Assembly: GCF_001205715.1 (NCBI RefSeq)
Contig: NZ_AQQZ01000011.1
Location: 1 to 48,980, forward strand
Direction: 5' to 3'
Length of the DNA: 48,980 nt
From: Pseudaestuariivita atlantica
Lineage (GTDB): Bacteria > Pseudomonadota > Alphaproteobacteria > Rhodobacterales > Rhodobacteraceae
The number at the start of each line of letters is the position of its first letter. Positions within the stretch are counted from its first letter, which is position 1. The translations under genes and the position numbers were made by a program. Below the pieces are notes generated by a model, which was not told the origin of the DNA, ran no database searches, and saw nothing but the letters and a program-made list of their open reading frames with translations. Shown piece by piece: positions 26,036 to 34,039 of this stretch.

Positions 26036-28408
26036 TCAAAGCAGGAAATCTCCCGCCGACAGCGTCAGATTGCCCCACAGGCCAATCTCGAAATCGGCGT
26101 CGCCGTCACCGTCCAGATCGGCCTGAACCAGCGTCATTCCCGCGCCCGCGTCCCATGCCGCGCGCAGTTCTCCGGCGGTGCCGGAAAAGGCGTCCTGCCC
26201 GATGAAATCGAACCGCTGCTTGCCGCCCTGCGTGATGTCGGCGTCGAACCTGCTGATCTCGATCCGGTCCTCGCCGGGCACGAAATCGAGGATCTCGTCG
26301 CGGCGGTTGTCGCCCGGTTCGCTTTCGTTGACGTTGAAATAGATGAACCGGTCGCGGCGGCCGGCGTCGTCGCCGCCGATCATCGTGTCGGCACCCCGGT
26401 TGCCGTACAGCGCGTCTGTCCCCGCGCCACCCTCCAGCCGGTCGTTGCCCGCGCGCCCGTACAGCCGGTCACTGCGTCCACCGCCCACCAGCCTGTCATT
26501 GCCGTCGCTGCCACGCAGGTTGTCGGCGTAGTCGCCGCCCACGAACCGCTCGATCGAGACATAGGCGTCACCGGCCACGTCGCCGTACTGGAAGAACCGC
26601 GCGAAAGAGGCGGTCGAGACGTCGAATTTCAGGTCCACCAGGACCCGCCCCGCGACCTGGCTGAAATCGACGGTGTCGTTGCCGTCGCCGCCATCGTGCA
26701 TGTCGCCGCCCTCGCCCGCCATCAGCACGTCGTTGCCGCCGAGACCATAGATCATGTCACCCCGCGGCCCGCCTGACAGGACGTCCCGGTTCTCGGTTCC
26801 GGTGATGGTGTCGCCATCACCCGTGCCACCGCCAGAACCGCCACCGGACCCGCCACCGCCGCCGCCCGATCCTCCTGAACCGCCGCCACCCGAGCCGCCG
26901 CCACCCGAGCCGCCACCACCCGAGCCGCCACCACCCGATCCGCCGCCGCTCGACCCGCCATCGGGGTCGGTCAGGGGGTAGACGTAATGCGCGGGGCCGT
27001 AGCTGAAGGTGATGTCATCGGCATCCAGCGACCCGCCAAGCGCGTTGATCACGTCGAATTCGAGCCCCCGCACGGTGACCCGCGCACCGTTCGCCGTGGG
27101 CACGACCTGCACGTCGGCGAGCGAATGCACCAGCGGGATGAAGGACAAATCGATCACGTCGGCATTGATGCGGTAATCGGCGATGCGGTCGCGGTCCTCT
27201 CCGGGCAGGATGACGAAGGTATCGGCTCCCGCGCCGCCGGTCAGCGTGTCCGCGCCCTCGCCCGCGAACAGGATGTCGGCCTGCCCGGTTCCGACCAGCG
27301 CGTCATCCAGATCGGTATCGGTGAACACCCCGCCGAACCCCGTCAGATCGACGTCGAAAAAGCCCACGCCCGGCTCGGTCTCGGACGCGGCAAACAGGGT
27401 CAGCCCGTCATCATGCGCGGCCAGTTCCACCGACACCACGTTCTGCAGGGGCGCGTCCAGCGTGTCCTCGGCATGGGCGAGCGGCACCAGCAGCCCGCCG
27501 GGAGCCAGCAGGAACAGGCTCACCCCGTCATCCGGCCCGCCGGCGGCGACAAAGACCTGCCCGTCGCGTTCCACCGTGGCGATGGTCGCCACGTCGCCAA
27601 AGCGCGATCCGCGGTCGTCCAGCACGTGATCGGTCAGCGCGAAGGTGCCGTTGCCGCGCACTTCCAGCACCGACAGGGTGGACGACCCCGCCGCGCCGAC
27701 GATCACGTAGGTCGCGCCACCGACCGTGACCGCCTCCAGCGCGGTGGGCGTGTCCGCGCCCAGCCCTTCCTGCGGGCCGACCACGTCCGCCGCCTGCAAC
27801 CGCCCGTCACTGGTGATTCGCCACAGCGTCACCTCGTTCCCCGAGGCGCTGGCCGACACGACGTAAGGCTGCGCGCCCCGGTCGAAGGCGACCAGCGCGT
27901 CGACATGGTTCAGCCCGGTGCCCACGGTCTGGCGATAGGTCAGCGCACCGCTCGCATTGCCCTCGTAGACCGAGATGCCGCCTTCCTCGTGCCCGACATA
28001 GACGTAGTCACCCCACGCCGTGACGGTGTGCGCGTCCCGCGCCACCTGGCCCGCGAAACTCACCTGCTCCGCCTGTCCGGGCAGCCCGCCGCCGCCGGTG
28101 CCGTCCAGCACGTGGCGCTGCACGCCGTCCAGCCCGTTCAGCGCCACCAGCACCCGGTCCTCGCCGCCATAGGTGGTCTGGGTGATGTCGACGCCCGAAA
28201 AGACGCCGGTGTTGCGGGCGTGGGTCTGCTGGTCGGCCAGTTGCACCGCGCCGCCCGCCGTCACCCGGTACAGGCTCACGCCGTTCACCCAGCTGTCGGC
28301 CACGACAAGGAAGGTCTCGCCCCCCAGCGTCACGATCTCCAGATCGGTGGTCGGTGATGACTGCTCGAAAATCCCGCGCGGCAACAGCGCCCGGTACGCG
28401 ATCTCCAT
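26036..28408 (-). CDS. Secreted beta-propeller RTX protein with Gly/Ser linker and two C-terminal RTX modules
   Basis: This 790-residue protein has four parts. Residues 1 to about 345 form a seven-bladed-type propeller resembling YVTN/lactonase proteins (LVALNGLDGVQRHVLDG, YVYVGHEEGGISVYEGN, THVIVGAAGSS-like blades). Residues 350-470 are a first RTX/serralysin-like module (GADTFVILPGEDRDRIADY). A glycine/serine linker follows at about 482-531, then a second RTX block and the shared cassette ending DFLL. It thus appears to be a complete older protein with the array's cassette appended. Its cassette is the most divergent of the eight. The ATG at 28408 is chosen because the upstream sequence is Arg-rich and opens with TTG; the ribosome binding site is weak, so the start is uncertain. 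Confidence 0.82.
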   Translation of the reverse strand: MEIAYRALLPRGIFEQSSPTTDLEIVTLGGETFLVVADSWVNGVSLYRVTAGGAVQLADQQTHARNTGVFSGVDITQTTYGGEDRVLVALNGLDGVQRHVLDGTGGGGLPGQAEQVSFAGQVARDAHTVTAWGDYVYVGHEEGGISVYEGNASGALTYRQTVGTGLNHVDALVAFDRGAQPYVVSASASGNEVTLWRITSDGRLQAADVVGPQEGLGADTPTALEAVTVGGATYVIVGAAGSSTLSVLEVRGNGTFALTDHVLDDRGSRFGDVATIATVERDGQVFVAAGGPDDGVSLFLLAPGGLLVPLAHAEDTLDAPLQNVVSVELAAHDDGLTLFAASETEPGVGFFDVDLTGFGGVFTDTDLDDALVGTGQADILFAGEGADTLTGGAGADTFVILPGEDRDRIADYRINADVIDLSFIPLVHSLADVQVVPTANGARVTVRGLEFDVINALGGSLDADDITFSYGPAHYVYPLTDPDGGSSGGGSGGGGSGGGGSGGGGSGGGGSGGSGGGGGGSGGGSGGGTGDGDTITGTENRDVLSGGPRGDMIYGLGGNDVLMAGEGGDMHDGGDGNDTVDFSQVAGRVLVDLKFDVSTASFARFFQYGDVAGDAYVSIERFVGGDYADNLRGSDGNDRLVGGGRSDRLYGRAGNDRLEGGAGTDALYGNRGADTMIGGDDAGRRDRFIYFNVNESEPGDNRRDEILDFVPGEDRIEISRFDADITQGGKQRFDFIGQDAFSGTAGELRAAWDAGAGMTLVQADLDGDGDADFEIGLWGNLTLSAGDFLL
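26881..26955 (-). repeat. 15-bp tandem repeat encoding a (GGGGS)n-type linker
   Basis: Five consecutive 15-base units (CGCCGCCACCCGAGC and close variants) start at 26881, 26896, 26911, 26926 and 26941. They encode repeated GGGGS on the minus strand, flanked by more irregular Gly/Ser codons from about 26817 to 26963. The tract could expand or contract by slippage. Confidence 0.85.
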
Positions 28409-28545
28409 GGTGCCTGTGCCCCAACTGCTCTTGCGTGCTCGTTGGGGGGACCGTCGGGGCAAAGCCCGTCAGCAGCGCGGGCGAAGCTGGACGGAAATGC
28501 GTCTTTCGGTGACGATTTTATTCAACCATCCGGGCGGTTCCGGGC

Positions 28546-29232
28546 CTAGACGAAGCCGTCAAGCTCGGTCCCGGTCAGCATCGTGCGCAGCGTGTCGGGG
28601 TTGGCGATCACCTTCTCCAGCTCGGGCAGATCGGCGATCTCGGGCACCTCGGCGGCGGCGTCGCGCTGCGCGGGATCAAGGCCCAGATGGTTCAGGGCCA
28701 GCGTCACGGTGTCGGCGCGGTCGTCGACCAGCTCCTCGAAACTCAGCTCCAGAACCGGGCCGAACCGCTCCAGCATCTGGTCCATCACCGCGTATCCCTG
28801 CCGGACGTCGCGCAACGCCTGGTCAAAGACCTGCGCGCTGATCTCGGGCAGCTTGCCGCGCTTGCCGCGCTTCAGCGCCGCGCGGTCCAGCGCCTGGTGC
28901 ACCCAGTTGTCACGGCGCAGGACGATGATGGCGGGATCGTACCCGGCAAGGGTCGTGATCACCGGGTCGTCGATGGCCATGTCGCGCTTGGGCGTCTCGA
29001 CGCAGATCGTCAGGCCGCGGGTGCGTCCCTGCTCCTTCGGCCCTGCCGCCTCGCCCCAGAACCCCTCGATGAAGGCCGCGCGGCCCTCGGCGGTCTGCGG
29101 CACGCCACCCGGAAGCGCCGCACGCTGGAACAGCCGCCCGTGCAGCCCAAGCTGGGGATGCGCGCGCAAGAGCGCCGTCAGGGCGTCGGACCCTGACTGG
29201 GGCGTGTGGAACAGCAAGAAAGGTCGCGGCAT
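28546..29232 (-). CDS. Divergent sulfotransferase-like protein
   Basis: This 228-residue protein starts with FLLFHTPQSGSDALTALLRAHP, a variant of the sulfotransferase 5'-phosphosulfate loop, in which the usual Lys/Arg-Ser-Gly-Ser/Thr pattern reads QSGSDA. The block IIVLRRDNWVHQALDRAALKRG fits the 3'-phosphate binding region with its Arg and following helix. It resembles the Stf0/NodH-like branch more than the other paralogues here. It is the last gene of the rml operon, 88 bases after RgpF. Altered loop residues mean activity is uncertain. A glycan sulfation role is inferred from context. Confidence 0.6.
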   Translation of the reverse strand: MPRPFLLFHTPQSGSDALTALLRAHPQLGLHGRLFQRAALPGGVPQTAEGRAAFIEGFWGEAAGPKEQGRTRGLTICVETPKRDMAIDDPVITTLAGYDPAIIVLRRDNWVHQALDRAALKRGKRGKLPEISAQVFDQALRDVRQGYAVMDQMLERFGPVLELSFEELVDDRADTVTLALNHLGLDPAQRDAAAEVPEIADLPELEKVIANPDTLRTMLTGTELDGFV

Positions 29233-29320
29233 GGGCGGAACACTCGGAACACGGGAGTTGTCTGGACGCGGACGCTATGCCGAACCATGCGCCTGCGTCA
29301 ATCGAATGGCGGGATTGCGC

Positions 29321-31198
29321 TCAGGGGCGGCGGTTCATCAGAAGCGTCACGGCGACGTTCTTGAACGGCTTCAGCGCGTTGCGCGATTGAGGCCAGCGCC
29401 GCAACACCTTGCCATAGGTTTCGCGCAACCTGCGATAGATCGTGCCGCGCAAGGTGGTGCCGCGCACCTCCATCTCGACCTGCTGGTCCAGCACGTTGTT
29501 CGACACGAATTGCGACGCGAACAACTGGGCCTTGTATTCCAGCCGCCCGTAATTCCGCGCGGCGGTGTCGGGCGTCATCATCTGCACGGTGCGGTACCCG
29601 CGATCCTGCACGGCGTAGGCGATCAGCCGTTCCTGCACATGGGCAAGGCCGCCGTCGATGTGGTGCGGCTCGGCATTGTAGTCCGACCACTTCCAGTTCC
29701 AGTCGAACATCTTCCACAGCGCGTCGGGGCGGAACCAGTACATGGTGCCATAGGCGCCCACCGGCGTGTGATCGTCGAGCGGCACGTCGATATACATCTC
29801 ACCCGCCAGATCGGCGAGCGCCTGCTTGTTGTTGTACCACGCATGCCCCAGCGTCCCGAACCCCACGTGGATCACCGGCGGGATCATCAGGCCGATATCC
29901 GGTTCGGCCTCCATCAGGTCGAGCACGTTCTGCACATACGGCGTCGAGGGCACGAGGTTGTCGAACAGGTGCGCCTTGAAGCTTTCGCCCACCTGCCGCG
30001 CGACCTGCGGCGTGCGTTTCGAGTGCAGGCGCAGCGCGACCTCGTACTCGCCCGACCGCGCCACGTCCCGCCACGTGATGAAGAGGGAGGACATGTCCCG
30101 CCCCCGGTTCTGCTCCACCACGCGCACCTCGCCCGCGCCCTCGGCGGGCCATCCCTTGTCGGCAAGGAAATCGCGGATCAGGGCGGCGTTGTCCTCGGTC
30201 GCGGTGGTGATGAACAGGTGGAACTCGCCCGGCAGCCGTTCGATCAGCTCCCAGAACTGGGGCATCATGTCGGCGTAATAGGCGTGGATGAAGACGGCGT
30301 AGGGGCCGAAGGACCATGCCGTCTTGTCGGGGTTGTAAGCGCGGTGCGGCACGACCTGGTACTGGTCGGCCAGCGTCGCGAAATCGCGCGCCTTCACGAA
30401 GCGCGTCGCGAACCGGATGATCGCGGCATAAAGGTCCGGGTCGGCCTGCCGCAGATCGTCCAGCGCGCCGCGCAGGTTGATCGCGTTCAGGTCGTGGATC
30501 AGCGGATCAAGCAGCAGGATCGACGACGCCATGCAGGGCGCGCCGTGCCTCAAGGTCAGGTCGACCTCGAAATAGCGCGGCTCGATCGAACCGAGCGCAT
30601 CATCCTCCATCGGGTAGGCCACCGCGTGGGCCTGCGCCTCCAGGAGCGCGCCGAAGGGCACGATCCCGTGCGTCATGTCGCGCCACGCATCGCCCGACGG
30701 TTTGAACCCGCGCCAGAAGGCCTGCACCTTCGGATCGGCCAGAACGTCCGGGCCGATCACGGTGAAATCAAGCTGCGGCACCCGGTCGGGCACCGCGGTC
30801 TTGAACCGCACGTCCAGCTTGCAATTGTGCCAGTAGGGCGCCAGCACGCCCGCGCCTTCGGGCAGCGCCAGCGACGGCGGCGTGCCCTCGCGCCAGACCG
30901 GGCCGAACGCGGTGGCGCCCGTCAGCAGGACCGGCGCCGTGACCGGCCCCTCGTCCCACAGCGCGATCAACCCCTGCCGCCACGCCGCCATGGGCGTGGC
31001 ATGCGCGCCTTCGATCTCGGACAATTCGACACCGGCGATCTTCTCGGCGAATTCGCGCACGCGGGCCAGTTGGGTGGCCTCGGCGATGACCATGACGCGG
31101 GTGCACATCCGCGACAGGCGCTCCAGCGCCAGCCGGATCACCCGGTCCTCGTTCAGGCCCTTGCCGATGGCGTAGATCGCCGTGATCTGTTCCGTCAT
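29321..31198 (-). CDS. RgpF-family rhamnan synthesis protein
   Basis: This 625-residue protein carries an RgpF domain at roughly 295-590: AVFIHAYYADMMPQFW, VEQNRGRDMSSLFI, LRLHSKRTP and the closing HIDGGLAHVQERLIAY region. The N-terminal 290 residues resemble a nucleotide-sugar transferase fold but lack motifs that I can assign. RgpF proteins take part in making rhamnose-glucose and related polysaccharides. Its domain corresponds to the C-terminal domain of the 860-residue fusion at 7008-9590. Upstream in the same transcript are the four dTDP-rhamnose genes, so L-rhamnose is the likely donor sugar. Confidence 0.85.
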   Translation of the reverse strand: MTEQITAIYAIGKGLNEDRVIRLALERLSRMCTRVMVIAEATQLARVREFAEKIAGVELSEIEGAHATPMAAWRQGLIALWDEGPVTAPVLLTGATAFGPVWREGTPPSLALPEGAGVLAPYWHNCKLDVRFKTAVPDRVPQLDFTVIGPDVLADPKVQAFWRGFKPSGDAWRDMTHGIVPFGALLEAQAHAVAYPMEDDALGSIEPRYFEVDLTLRHGAPCMASSILLLDPLIHDLNAINLRGALDDLRQADPDLYAAIIRFATRFVKARDFATLADQYQVVPHRAYNPDKTAWSFGPYAVFIHAYYADMMPQFWELIERLPGEFHLFITTATEDNAALIRDFLADKGWPAEGAGEVRVVEQNRGRDMSSLFITWRDVARSGEYEVALRLHSKRTPQVARQVGESFKAHLFDNLVPSTPYVQNVLDLMEAEPDIGLMIPPVIHVGFGTLGHAWYNNKQALADLAGEMYIDVPLDDHTPVGAYGTMYWFRPDALWKMFDWNWKWSDYNAEPHHIDGGLAHVQERLIAYAVQDRGYRTVQMMTPDTAARNYGRLEYKAQLFASQFVSNNVLDQQVEMEVRGTTLRGTIYRRLRETYGKVLRRWPQSRNALKPFKNVAVTLLMNRRP

Positions 31199-31252
31199 GG
31201 TGATGCCCGGCCCTGCCCTGTCCTGTCAGATCCGCCCCGCCCCGCGCGGCGC

Positions 31253-32026
31253 TCAGTCCGCGTCGTACCCCATCGCGCGCATCTCGGGGGCCCACTTCGC
31301 CTTGAACCGCGCGATCTGGTCGTCGTTCAGGAAGTTGCGGTAATTGTCCTTCTGCCGCTTCCAGAAGAACTTCCCGTTCTGCTTGGTGCGCCGGTCCGAC
31401 GTGCGGTAGACGCTGTTGATGTCGATATTCTCCAGCCCGAGGAAATCGCACATCCCCATCACCGACCCTTCGAAATCGTCGTACAGGTCCTCGTAGCGCA
31501 GGATATGCACCGGCATCGTCTCGCCCAGCTTGGTGAAGTTGGCAAAATGGTCGAACACGCTGCCGAAGGCGCGGTTCTGCGGCACCAGCGTCGCATGTTC
31601 GAGGAAGATGCCGAACAGCTCTTCCATCTGCTCGGGCGTCAGATCCTCGACCTTGTCGAACTGGAAAGGCAGCGACTTGCCTGCCTTGGGCGACACGTTC
31701 TTCGACACGAAGTTGAGATAGCTGCAGAACACGTCCAGCGGATGGCGATAGATCTGCACCACCTTGTCGGTGTGCAGCGGCTGGCCGTCATCCTCGGCCA
31801 GAAGCGTCGCGTGGTGCGACTTGTAGAAATACCAGTCCTTGCCCTGGAAGGCCCAGGGGTTCTCCATCACCTTGCCGAAATGCGTGTCGGTCACGTATTT
31901 CTGCATCACGCCCGGACCCATCGGCATGCCGGTCGCCCCGGCGATGATCGCCCGCAACCACGTATTGCCGCTTTTGGGGAAGGAATAGAGGCCGACAACC
32001 TTTGCCGGCTGGGAAGTGTCGTTCAT
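31253..32026 (-). CDS. Sulfotransferase (PF00685-type)
   Basis: This 257-residue protein is the most canonical sulfotransferase of the window. The PAPS 5'-phosphosulfate motif is FPKSGNTWLRA (residues 16-26) and the 3'-phosphate motif is IYRHPLDVFCSYLNF (92-106, with R94 and S102). A C-terminal region with RTKQNGKFFW fits the last PAPS-contacting segment. Such enzymes transfer sulfate from PAPS to hydroxyls of sugars, lipids or small molecules. The ATG directly follows the TAG of the GSCFA gene with no spacer, indicating translational coupling. In the rml operon a saccharide acceptor is likely. Confidence 0.88.
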   Translation of the reverse strand: MNDTSQPAKVVGLYSFPKSGNTWLRAIIAGATGMPMGPGVMQKYVTDTHFGKVMENPWAFQGKDWYFYKSHHATLLAEDDGQPLHTDKVVQIYRHPLDVFCSYLNFVSKNVSPKAGKSLPFQFDKVEDLTPEQMEELFGIFLEHATLVPQNRAFGSVFDHFANFTKLGETMPVHILRYEDLYDDFEGSVMGMCDFLGLENIDINSVYRTSDRRTKQNGKFFWKRQKDNYRNFLNDDQIARFKAKWAPEMRAMGYDAD

Positions 32027-33097
32027 CTAGCTGCTCACGCTCTTCTCGATCATCAACTCGTCACAGATCACGTCCAGCATATCCTGCACCTCGTCCTCGA
32101 AACGGGGATCGCCGTCCTTGACCTCGGGCGCGGCCTCTGCCCCCGCCTCGGTATAGTGGCGCATGAATAGGCTCATCACGTGGGCGACGCCAGCAGGTTC
32201 CACGTCACGCAGGTCGGACGCGAAATAGTCGCCGCCGGCATGGTTGCCGGTGATGACCTCGTAGGACGGGAAATAGAAGCAATCGGGCACGGTGGCCGAC
32301 AATTGCTCGGCCGCGACGCGCAGCACGGCCTTGGAATAGGCGGTGGCGGTGATCACGCTCTGATCCTCGCGCGCGGTCGCGATCAGCGGCACGGGGCTGA
32401 CCGTCAGCAGGATCTTCACATCCGGGTTGGCCGTGCGCAGGCCGGTGGCGAAATCGGTGAAATCCTGCACGATCTCGTCCACGGTGAAATTGTGGAACTC
32501 GTGGCGTTCGGGATCGAACGTGCCGCCCGCCACGCCGGGTGCCATGGCAAAGACGGTGCCGTCCTCGCGGCTCACCCATGCCTCGGTCAGGCCCAGCGTG
32601 AAGACGAACACGTCCGCCTCGGTCAACATCTCGCGCACGGCCGCATAATGCGCCTCGCGCGCGGCGGTGAACGCCTCCATCGTCGGAAAGGGTTTCTCGG
32701 TCACGTTGGGGCGGAACGGATCGACGAACCCGCCGTCCACCTCCCACACGTCCTCGACCGGGGTGAACTCGCCAAAGGCGCGGCCCGCCAGCTGCAACAA
32801 CTGCCGCACGGTATAGATGTTGCCGTACCGGGCCGAGAAGACGCCATAACCGAACTGCCGCGCCACCACCGGAGAGATCACCGGATGCGCGTCCTCGGTC
32901 ACGAAGTAATTGTATCCCGCACCTTGCAGGTGCTTGGCGATGTGCTGCGCGAAACAGCTGCCGGCGGTGGCGATCTTCATCTCGGGCGTCAGCGTGAAGC
33001 CGCCCTTGACGACGGGATCGATCTCGGGCCGGGCGCGGCCGCGATGGCTGCGGCTCCAGAAGCAATGGTCGGGCAGGCCGGAATAGGGATTGGTCAT
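32027..33097 (-). CDS. GSCFA-domain protein
   Basis: This 356-residue protein carries the namesake motif of the GSCFA family, ATAGSCFAQHIAKHL (G46-S47-C48-F49-A50). These proteins have an SGNH/GDSL-hydrolase-like fold and are frequent in capsule and polysaccharide clusters, where an acyl esterase or acyl transfer role is suspected. ILLTVSPVPL and the conserved YFPSYEVI segment also fit the family. Its stop is immediately followed by the next start, and its own start lies three bases after the preceding gene. Modification of the polysaccharide by acylation or deacylation is inferred. Confidence 0.85.
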   Translation of the reverse strand: MTNPYSGLPDHCFWSRSHRGRARPEIDPVVKGGFTLTPEMKIATAGSCFAQHIAKHLQGAGYNYFVTEDAHPVISPVVARQFGYGVFSARYGNIYTVRQLLQLAGRAFGEFTPVEDVWEVDGGFVDPFRPNVTEKPFPTMEAFTAAREAHYAAVREMLTEADVFVFTLGLTEAWVSREDGTVFAMAPGVAGGTFDPERHEFHNFTVDEIVQDFTDFATGLRTANPDVKILLTVSPVPLIATAREDQSVITATAYSKAVLRVAAEQLSATVPDCFYFPSYEVITGNHAGGDYFASDLRDVEPAGVAHVMSLFMRHYTEAGAEAAPEVKDGDPRFEDEVQDMLDVICDELMIEKSVSS

Positions 33098-33100
33098 CGC

Positions 33101-33967
33101 TCAGGCCTCCACCACGTTGGGCAATGCGGTGCCGATCAGGTGACGCAGCACCACCTTGCCGTAATCGACGTTGCCGTGCGTCGGGTCTTCCTGCCAGAAC
33201 TGCTTGGCCAGCGTCCCGTCGACAAAGACGACATCGGGCAGGTCCACGAAATGGCTGTTGGTGCCCGATTGCGCGGCCTCGCGCAGGACATCGCAATACA
33301 GAAGCCACATCTTGCGCCGGACCGAGATCGGCGTGATCCCGCTTTTCTTCGCGCGCTCGGCGAAGGAACCGGGATAGGACAGGATATGCGCCTCGGACGC
33401 GATCGGCGGCGGCGGCGGCTGCACGTATAGCGGCCGATCGGTCGTGGCGTTGAAGAACCGCCAGAACAGCAGCACGTTGCGCTCGGCCTGGTACTGCATC
33501 TGGGCGCGCATCATCTCGGTCGGGATGATCTCGCGGTCATCCAGCACGTCGATGCCGCTGCCCGGCAGGTCGAAATCGAAGGGCCGCGGATGTTCCAGCA
33601 TCGCCATGGCGTTGTATTCGTTGCCCATGCAGATCAGCAGGATCGCGTCCGGTTCGGCCCGCGTGGTGACATGCGACATGCGCCGTTCAAGCGCCTCTGT
33701 CAGCACGCGGATGCGGCCTTTGGGATCGGTCAGCATCGCGGAGGGCGCGCGCATCCGCGCCTCGACCTTGGCGCGCTGCCGGTCGGGCAGCGCCGCCACC
33801 GCGCGCGGTTGCAACGTGTCGAAATTGGGCTGGAAGGGCTTGGTGTTCAGGCGCACGAACTGCGCCTCCACGCCCGGAAACTCGCCCGCGCGGCTGGCCC
33901 GCGTGAAGGCCGCCTGCACCGAGCCAAGATGCGAATGTCCGAATCCAAGAAGTTTGCGAGTGGTCAT
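33101..33967 (-). CDS. SGNH-hydrolase-like hypothetical protein
   Basis: This 288-residue protein is not confidently recognised. It opens LLGFGHSHLGSVQAAF (residues 6-21), which could be a variant SGNH block I with Ser12 or Ser16. Near the C-terminus DPTHGNVDYGK places D261 and H264 in the DxxH arrangement of block V. A middle motif, ILLICMGNEYNAM, could supply the block III Gly-Asn. Together with the GSCFA neighbour three bases downstream, this suggests two SGNH-fold enzymes acting on the same acyl group. The fold assignment is inference from spaced motifs only. Confidence 0.65.
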   Translation of the reverse strand: MTTRKLLGFGHSHLGSVQAAFTRASRAGEFPGVEAQFVRLNTKPFQPNFDTLQPRAVAALPDRQRAKVEARMRAPSAMLTDPKGRIRVLTEALERRMSHVTTRAEPDAILLICMGNEYNAMAMLEHPRPFDFDLPGSGIDVLDDREIIPTEMMRAQMQYQAERNVLLFWRFFNATTDRPLYVQPPPPPIASEAHILSYPGSFAERAKKSGITPISVRRKMWLLYCDVLREAAQSGTNSHFVDLPDVVFVDGTLAKQFWQEDPTHGNVDYGKVVLRHLIGTALPNVVEA

Positions 33968-33989
33968 GCGCAGCCTTTCAGGCAGTTCG

Positions 33990-34023
33990 CGGGCCGGGTA
34001 CCGCAGGGGTGGAGCCCGGCCCG
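33990..34023. other. Intra-operon hairpin downstream of rmlA
   Basis: A 9-base-pair GC stem (33990-33998 with 34015-34023) around a 16-base loop lies in the 72-base gap between rmlA and the SGNH-like gene. It has no T-run on the minus strand, so a role in mRNA processing or differential stability is more likely than full termination. Confidence 0.35.
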
Positions 34024-34039
34024 GAAAAAGGTCGGGGGC

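Larger units (their letters stand above)
11597..26680 (-). repeat. Eight copies of a shared RTX C-terminal cassette (about 610-640 bp each)
   Basis: Approximate copies are 11597-12208, 13906-14541, 16820-17455, 18737-19370, 20711-21345, 22601-23212, 24150-24761 and 26036-26680, all on the minus strand and each forming the 3' end of a gene. Common protein landmarks in order are a DxADY-type opening, VDLQ, QLRGD or NLRGD, SDRLYGRAG, YGNLGAD or YGGLGAD, DRFIYF, NRDVITDF, GEDRIELSRIDADITQGFKQRFDF, GTAGELR, VQADRDGDGxAD and a terminal DFLI. The second half matches the serralysin (M10) C-terminal domain used in type I secretion. Two subtypes differ in the first 50 residues: SVRVDLQNPAIS and RVLVDLQSDVSGAGFARFF. 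Confidence 0.9.

Noticed and set aside
28583-32170. A 1195-codon plus-strand open frame across the sulfotransferase, RgpF and neighbouring genes
   Set aside because: It spans several well-supported minus-strand genes and is His/Arg/Leu-rich, as expected for antisense frames in GC-rich DNA.
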